Positions 15,077 through 19,158 of a DNA stretch of 19,158 nt are shown here, piece by piece. Below the pieces are notes generated by a model that was given only the letters and a program-made list of their open reading frames with translations, was not told the DNA's origin and did no database searches. The number at the start of each line of letters is the position of its first letter. Positions within the stretch are counted from its first letter, which is position 1. The DNA lies in contig JAUIJG010000040.1 of the NCBI GenBank assembly GCA_030431355.1, positions 1-19,158 on the forward strand, given 5' to 3'. The position numbers and the translations under genes were made by a program. The stretch comes from a bacterium (lineage in GTDB: Bacteria > Cyanobacteriota > Vampirovibrionia > Obscuribacterales > Obscuribacteraceae).

Positions 15077-16537
15077 ATGCCCAGGCGACTTCTGGGGACT
15101 TTTAGCATAGGACTTGTTCTTTCCGGCGGTTTTCTGTCGAGCGGTTTTATGTTTCCCGGTGGGGCGGCTTTCGGTCATGAGTTGAAGGATTTCAGCGGGC
15201 GTGTAGAGGAAGCTGAGAAACTTTCTAGAGATGGCAAAAATAAAGAAGCGATGCAGGTTCTAATAGATGCCTACAAAGATTTGAAAGGCATCTCCCATGC
15301 CCGAGACAAGCATCAAGCGGAGTTTGAGCGGGTCTCTCAAAAGCTGGCAGATAGTTATAAAAAGGCAGGAGACTGGACCGCCGAGTATCGAACACTGGTG
15401 GTTCTAGCGGCGTTCTATCGGTATCATAAGCGCACCGATACGATTGAGTATGCCGACTGTCTCTGGCAGATTGGGCAGAATTGTGATCATCGAAAACACT
15501 ACGACGAAGCCCTGGCTAATATAAAGCAGGCTGCCGAGATCTACAAAGTGCATCCGTCGATAACGCCCGAGAGGGAGAGTCGCATCGATAGAGGTCTGGG
15601 GCATTTGTACTTACAGTCGGGTCAGAACCGACTGGCTGAGCACAAGCTGGCCGAAGCGGTCAAGGTTTCTGATCTGCTTGTGAAAGAGAGAGTGCATGAC
15701 CTTGGACGTGCGCTCATTTTGCAAGGCAAGAACTATTTCATTTTGAAAGAGTATGAGAAAGCATTCGATGCTTACCGGGAAGCGGTGGAGGTTTTTGAAG
15801 ACAGTCTAAACCGTGGTCATATGCTGACGGCGCATGCTCTGGATAGCTATGTTGCTTTTATAGAATCTTTACCCGCGGATGTTCTGGCAGATACTACCAG
15901 CGGTGTGGATGCTTCTGTGCGTAAAGAGCATCTTGTAAGAACGCTGGCTGATGCATACATGCTGAATAGCAGGTTTTATAAAGCTAAGACTTATCTCCTT
16001 AAGCTCAAGGATCTTTATGAAAAGAGCGGAAAGACTGAGAAAATGGTCTACGGCCGCTGCCTGGAAGAGTTGGGAGAGTGCTGTCTGCGTTTGAAAGATT
16101 ACACGGAAGGTCTGGTTTATCAGGCGGAGGCTACCAGGCTTTATAAAGATGTGCTCAACGACAGAGACTCAGCCGCCATGGCTTTATTGGGTCTTGCTGC
16201 CTACCAGTACCAGAACGAAGATGCGGAGACTGCTAAGAAAACTCTGGTCGAATCCCAGCGTCATATTTTGGCAATTCACGGGGCTCAATCCTGGCAATAT
16301 GGAGAGAGTCTATTGCTGGAGCTGAAGTGGCTATTTAAAGAAGAGAAGAAGACCGGACTCAAGCCTTTGCTTGAGAAACTTGCCCTTGTTTACAGCGATG
16401 AAGAGATATCTTCTGATGAGACGGATGATAAGAAGTTGCGTCTTTTGATTTTGAAACTCTCAAGAATTAAGAGTGAGCGTTTTCATGATTATTTATGGCA
16501 TGACTGGGAAAAGCTAGACAAGAGCAAGCTTTTCTAG
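15077..16537 (+). CDS. Exported TPR-repeat protein
   Basis: 486 residues from ATG 15077; an in-frame TTG at 15038 would add 13 polar residues ahead of the signal. Residues 1-33 (MPRRLLGTFSIGLVLSGG and onward, ending GGAAFG) look like a Sec signal peptide. The rest is alpha-helical, with many TPR-type pairs such as EAEKLSRDGKNKEAMQVL, YDEALANIKQAAEIYK and YEKAFDAYREAVEVFEDSL, spread from about residue 40 to 420. It has no enzymatic motif and is probably a periplasmic or surface scaffold. Its end lies only six bases from the end of the converging kinase-LRR gene, leaving no room for a separate terminator. Neither start has a strong ribosome site. Confidence 0.82.
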   Translation: MPRRLLGTFSIGLVLSGGFLSSGFMFPGGAAFGHELKDFSGRVEEAEKLSRDGKNKEAMQVLIDAYKDLKGISHARDKHQAEFERVSQKLADSYKKAGDWTAEYRTLVVLAAFYRYHKRTDTIEYADCLWQIGQNCDHRKHYDEALANIKQAAEIYKVHPSITPERESRIDRGLGHLYLQSGQNRLAEHKLAEAVKVSDLLVKERVHDLGRALILQGKNYFILKEYEKAFDAYREAVEVFEDSLNRGHMLTAHALDSYVAFIESLPADVLADTTSGVDASVRKEHLVRTLADAYMLNSRFYKAKTYLLKLKDLYEKSGKTEKMVYGRCLEELGECCLRLKDYTEGLVYQAEATRLYKDVLNDRDSAAMALLGLAAYQYQNEDAETAKKTLVESQRHILAIHGAQSWQYGESLLLELKWLFKEEKKTGLKPLLEKLALVYSDEEISSDETDDKKLRLLILKLSRIKSERFHDYLWHDWEKLDKSKLF

Positions 16538-16543
16538 TGCCTG

Positions 16544-18727
16544 TCAGCTGTGAAGAGAGCAGCTTGGTAGGGCTTTTCTGAATTTTTCTATGCCACTGCC
16601 AGTAATGCCGGGATTATCTCTGTCAGCGTTCGGTTTATTAGGATTTCCTTTTATATCCAGGGACTTCAGCGATTTTATATTGGCCAGCTTCATCAAACCC
16701 GCGTCGGTAAATTGGTTGTATTGAATATTGAGCGCTTTGATTTGCATTTTTTGTAGAGTATCCAGCGCTTTGTCGTCCAGTTGCAGTCCACCGATATTTA
16801 GCTCTTCTATGGTGTCGACTTTTCCCAGTTTTTCTATTCCCTTTTCTGTAACTTCGGTGAATCCTAAGTCGAGGGCTCTCGGCTTGAGAAGAAGAATTGC
16901 TTCCAGGCTATCGTCATCCAATCTGGTTCCTCTAAAACTCAGGCTATAAGCTTTCTTGAGGTTTTTGAGCTGCTTGAAACCTTTGCTGGTGATCTCTTTG
17001 TTGCCGCCGATTGCCAGGCTTGCCACCGGTAGCGCGGCGAAGAATTTCATGTCTTCGTCATTGAGACCCATATTGCTAACGTTTAAAATTCTGAGGGTGG
17101 GGATCTTTTTTAGAAACTTCAGGTCTTGCTTCTCTAAGTGAATACCTGCGATGTTGAGGCTTTCTAGATGTTTGAGATTCTCAAGGTAGACCAGTCCTCT
17201 GGCTGTAACCTTGCTTGGCGCTTGAATGGATAGTTCTATGAGATTGTCCATTTTTGCAATCAGTTCAAGAGTGTTGTCGTCCACGAATTCATTGCTTACA
17301 CCAAGTTTTTTCAGGCTTTTTAACTTCGTGAGGTATTCGATACCCCTGTTCGATATCTTCGAACAGTCTTTTAAGTCGATATTCTCCAGGGTCTGGCTTT
17401 CCGCAAGGTATTTTAAGCCTGTGTCTCTCACCTTGGTGTGGGAGATATCCAGCAACTTGATTTTTAGATCTTTCAGGGCCCAGAAAGTTTTTCCCTTGAT
17501 CAGAGTGTTTCTCAGAAGCAGCTTGTCGAAGTCACGCTTGTCATTTTTTAGAGTTGGAAGGTCGCTATCTTCTATGTCTTCTGTGGCTTTTAACTCTCTG
17601 GTGCTCGGGTCGTACTTGAATTCATGGCGCATGAATACAGTGTATGTGCTGGCATCCAGGACGCCGCTGGTCTGGTCGGCGGCTTTCAGCATTATGCTTC
17701 TCTCTACATTTTTGTGTTCTTCTTTAATTGATTTCTGTGAGGCCCGAGTAAAAAACAAAATACTACCGGCGATGGCAAGAACAAGGAGAATAGTTATGGC
17801 GCTTCCTGCCAGAAACTTGTTATTTAAGTAATCCGAGCCGACTTTTCTTTGAGGCTCATCGAAGTCTACCTGGGGGCGCAGAGAGGATTCTATACTTTCT
17901 AACTCTCGCCCAATGGTCTCCAGTGAGGGGCGATTCTCCGGTGTCTTTTCCAGGCAGCGCATTATCAGTGGCGGAAGAGCAGCCGGGATCTCGGCTCCGT
18001 TGAAAGTTTCGGTGTTAATGTTTGGTGGACGCTCTTTCTTGTGCATCATCATGGTCTCTGCGGCAGAATTGCCTTTAAACGGAGTGATGCCACATATGGT
18101 TTCGTACATTACGCAGCCCAGCGCGTAGACATCCGTCTTTTCTGTTATCTCACCAGCACTTACTTGCTCCGGGCTCATATATAGCGGGCTACCCAGCGCC
18201 GCGCCGGTGGAGGTGATATTTTGATTTTCATCGGCCATTTTTGCCAGGCCGAAGTCCACAAGTAGAACCTTCTGTGTACCATCTTCCCGGGGCTCCAGAA
18301 TGATATTGGAGGGTTTTATATCCCGATGAAGAACACCGCAAATGTGCGCGTGGTGAAGGCCCTTTAGAATCTGAAGAAATATGTCTATAACTGTCGGTAA
18401 ATCAATGATCTTCCATGACTCAGACTTCATGTAATCTGCAAGTGAATCTCCGGAGAGAAGCTCCATTACCAGATATGGAGTACCCTCGTTGATGCCGAAG
18501 TCGTAAACGTCGATTATGTTGGAGTGTTTGAGCTTGCCAACGGCTCGTGCTTCTTGCTGGAAGCGAACCATAACGGAAGCGGGTAGGCCTTCCTTCAGCA
18601 CCTTTATGGCTACATTTTTGCGAAGAACAGGATCGTGAGCGCTGTAAACCACTCCCATACCGCCCTCTCCTAGGACAGAGTTGATTTGAAACCGCTCATC
18701 TATTTCCCGGGGATGGTTACTCTTCAT
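16544..18727 (-). CDS. Large membrane Ser/Thr kinase with extended leucine-rich-repeat tail
   Basis: 727 residues. The kinase domain (about 13-275) has GEGGMG (20-25), ATP lysine Lys42 in VAIK, HRDIKPSN (134-141), DFG (158-160) and SPEQ (185-188). One membrane helix (about 306-326) separates it from an outer region where about ten leucine-rich repeats run from about 430 to 715, for example LEELNIGG-like units, LKSLDIKGNP and VASLAIGGNKEI. It is organised like the kinase at 7377-9059 but has a much longer repeat array, so the two are paralogous receptors with different recognition surfaces. ATG 18727 is preferred over a TTG two codons earlier. No strong ribosome site is seen. It is divergent from the phosphotransferase gene at the right edge. 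Confidence 0.9.
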   Translation of the reverse strand: MKSNHPREIDERFQINSVLGEGGMGVVYSAHDPVLRKNVAIKVLKEGLPASVMVRFQQEARAVGKLKHSNIIDVYDFGINEGTPYLVMELLSGDSLADYMKSESWKIIDLPTVIDIFLQILKGLHHAHICGVLHRDIKPSNIILEPREDGTQKVLLVDFGLAKMADENQNITSTGAALGSPLYMSPEQVSAGEITEKTDVYALGCVMYETICGITPFKGNSAAETMMMHKKERPPNINTETFNGAEIPAALPPLIMRCLEKTPENRPSLETIGRELESIESSLRPQVDFDEPQRKVGSDYLNNKFLAGSAITILLVLAIAGSILFFTRASQKSIKEEHKNVERSIMLKAADQTSGVLDASTYTVFMRHEFKYDPSTRELKATEDIEDSDLPTLKNDKRDFDKLLLRNTLIKGKTFWALKDLKIKLLDISHTKVRDTGLKYLAESQTLENIDLKDCSKISNRGIEYLTKLKSLKKLGVSNEFVDDNTLELIAKMDNLIELSIQAPSKVTARGLVYLENLKHLESLNIAGIHLEKQDLKFLKKIPTLRILNVSNMGLNDEDMKFFAALPVASLAIGGNKEITSKGFKQLKNLKKAYSLSFRGTRLDDDSLEAILLLKPRALDLGFTEVTEKGIEKLGKVDTIEELNIGGLQLDDKALDTLQKMQIKALNIQYNQFTDAGLMKLANIKSLKSLDIKGNPNKPNADRDNPGITGSGIEKFRKALPSCSLHS

Positions 18728-18805
18728 TGTCAATGGTACTGATTTGTCTCCAGGTATTGTATATTAAATGCTTGCTTTTTCCACTTTTATCGAAGGCGGC
18801 GGTCT

Positions 18806-19158
18806 ATGAACTCTGTCCCCGGGGCGGTTTTAGAGTATTTTTTCGGCGAATCCGCGAAGGATATCGAAATCTCTGCTTTGGGTGACAAAGGCAATGTCTG
18901 CTTGCTTAAAAAGGGCGAGGATAAGTATGTCCTTAAGTGGTATGAAGGTGATACTAAAAGCAGTGCTCAGCTTAACCAGGAAGTGATTTCTTTCTTGCAA
19001 GATACTGGTTATGACGCGGCTTTTCGTCCATTGAGCGAGCTGTCTACTGCTGGGGCCAGGTCTGAATGTTTTAGCCTGGAAGATTCTTCCTGGTTCTTGC
19101 GAGAGTATGTTCCTGCCGACTCGGAGTATGATTGGCTGGACTGTGATCTTGAGCCGGA
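18806..19158 (+). CDS. Phosphotransferase of the APH/choline-kinase fold, N-terminal part (runs off right edge)
   Basis: ATG 18806 opens a frame with no stop for 117 codons to the window end. The N-lobe pattern is that of small-molecule kinases: a glycine turn (LGDKGNVCLL), then KYVLKWYEGD with the likely ATP lysine, then a helix ending in EVISFLQDTGY, where the Glu could pair with that lysine, and after that WFLREYVPA as the hinge strand. The catalytic loop and metal site would lie beyond the edge, so the substrate cannot be named; it could act on an aminoglycoside, choline, homoserine or a cell-envelope sugar. AAGGCGGCGG precedes the start. It is divergent from the large kinase-LRR gene, with about 80 bases between the starts. 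Confidence 0.7.
   Translation, partial: MNSVPGAVLEYFFGESAKDIEISALGDKGNVCLLKKGEDKYVLKWYEGDTKSSAQLNQEVISFLQDTGYDAAFRPLSELSTAGARSECFSLEDSSWFLREYVPADSEYDWLDCDLEP

Noticed and set aside
17226..17831. 201-codon plus-strand frame
   Set aside because: It is antisense to the LRR and membrane region of the large kinase; leucine-rich repeats often leave long open complements.

Overview
The window is bacterial. The best guess for its source is a non-photosynthetic relative of the Cyanobacteria (Melainabacteria/Vampirovibrionia, perhaps Obscuribacterales). This is an inference from the gene mix: cyanophycin synthetase beside cyanophycinase, two cyanobacterial-style single-RRM RNA-binding proteins, and membrane Ser/Thr kinases with leucine-rich-repeat tails. 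No rRNA, tRNA, CRISPR array, transposase or integrase was recognised.

Region 1 (1-7.33 kb) has few genes and long spacers. It opens with the N-terminal half of cphA on the minus strand, running off the left edge. Facing away from it is cphB, so a storage-polymer synthase and its hydrolase share one divergent regulatory region. Next comes a DEAD-box RNA helicase of RhlE type with a good sigma70-like promoter. Directly after its UAG stop, in the same frame, lies a 52-codon stretch ending in a complete zinc-ribbon pattern. A 54-residue cysteine-cluster microprotein follows, with a strong Shine-Dalgarno sequence, an 8-bp hairpin just before it and a textbook terminator after it. Converging on that terminator are two tandem minus-strand RRM proteins, each with an inverted repeat in its leader. 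With the helicase they look like an RNA-remodelling (possibly cold-response) neighbourhood. A 98-residue coiled-coil protein with its own promoter closes the region.

Region 2 (7.38-19.16 kb) is denser. On the minus strand, a carbon-nitrogen hydrolase is followed four bases later by a Ser/Thr kinase with a membrane segment and an LRR tail. Upstream of that pair lie a secreted beta-lactamase-fold serine hydrolase ending in an EF-hand, and a membrane protein with a cytoplasmic cysteine-rich domain. On the plus strand are a polytopic membrane protein with a TPR tail, an ACMSD-type decarboxylase with all metal and catalytic residues, and an exported TPR protein. The TPR protein ends six bases from the end of a second, larger kinase-TM-LRR protein on the other strand. 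A partial phosphotransferase of the APH/choline-kinase fold starts divergently from that kinase and runs off the right edge.

Most likely themes are nitrogen storage and turnover (cphA, cphB, possibly the nitrilase-family enzyme), RNA remodelling, and membrane signalling through kinase-LRR receptors. The least explained parts are the two small cysteine proteins flanking the helicase-RRM segment. Many genes in region 2 lack an obvious Shine-Dalgarno sequence, so their start choices are less certain than in region 1.
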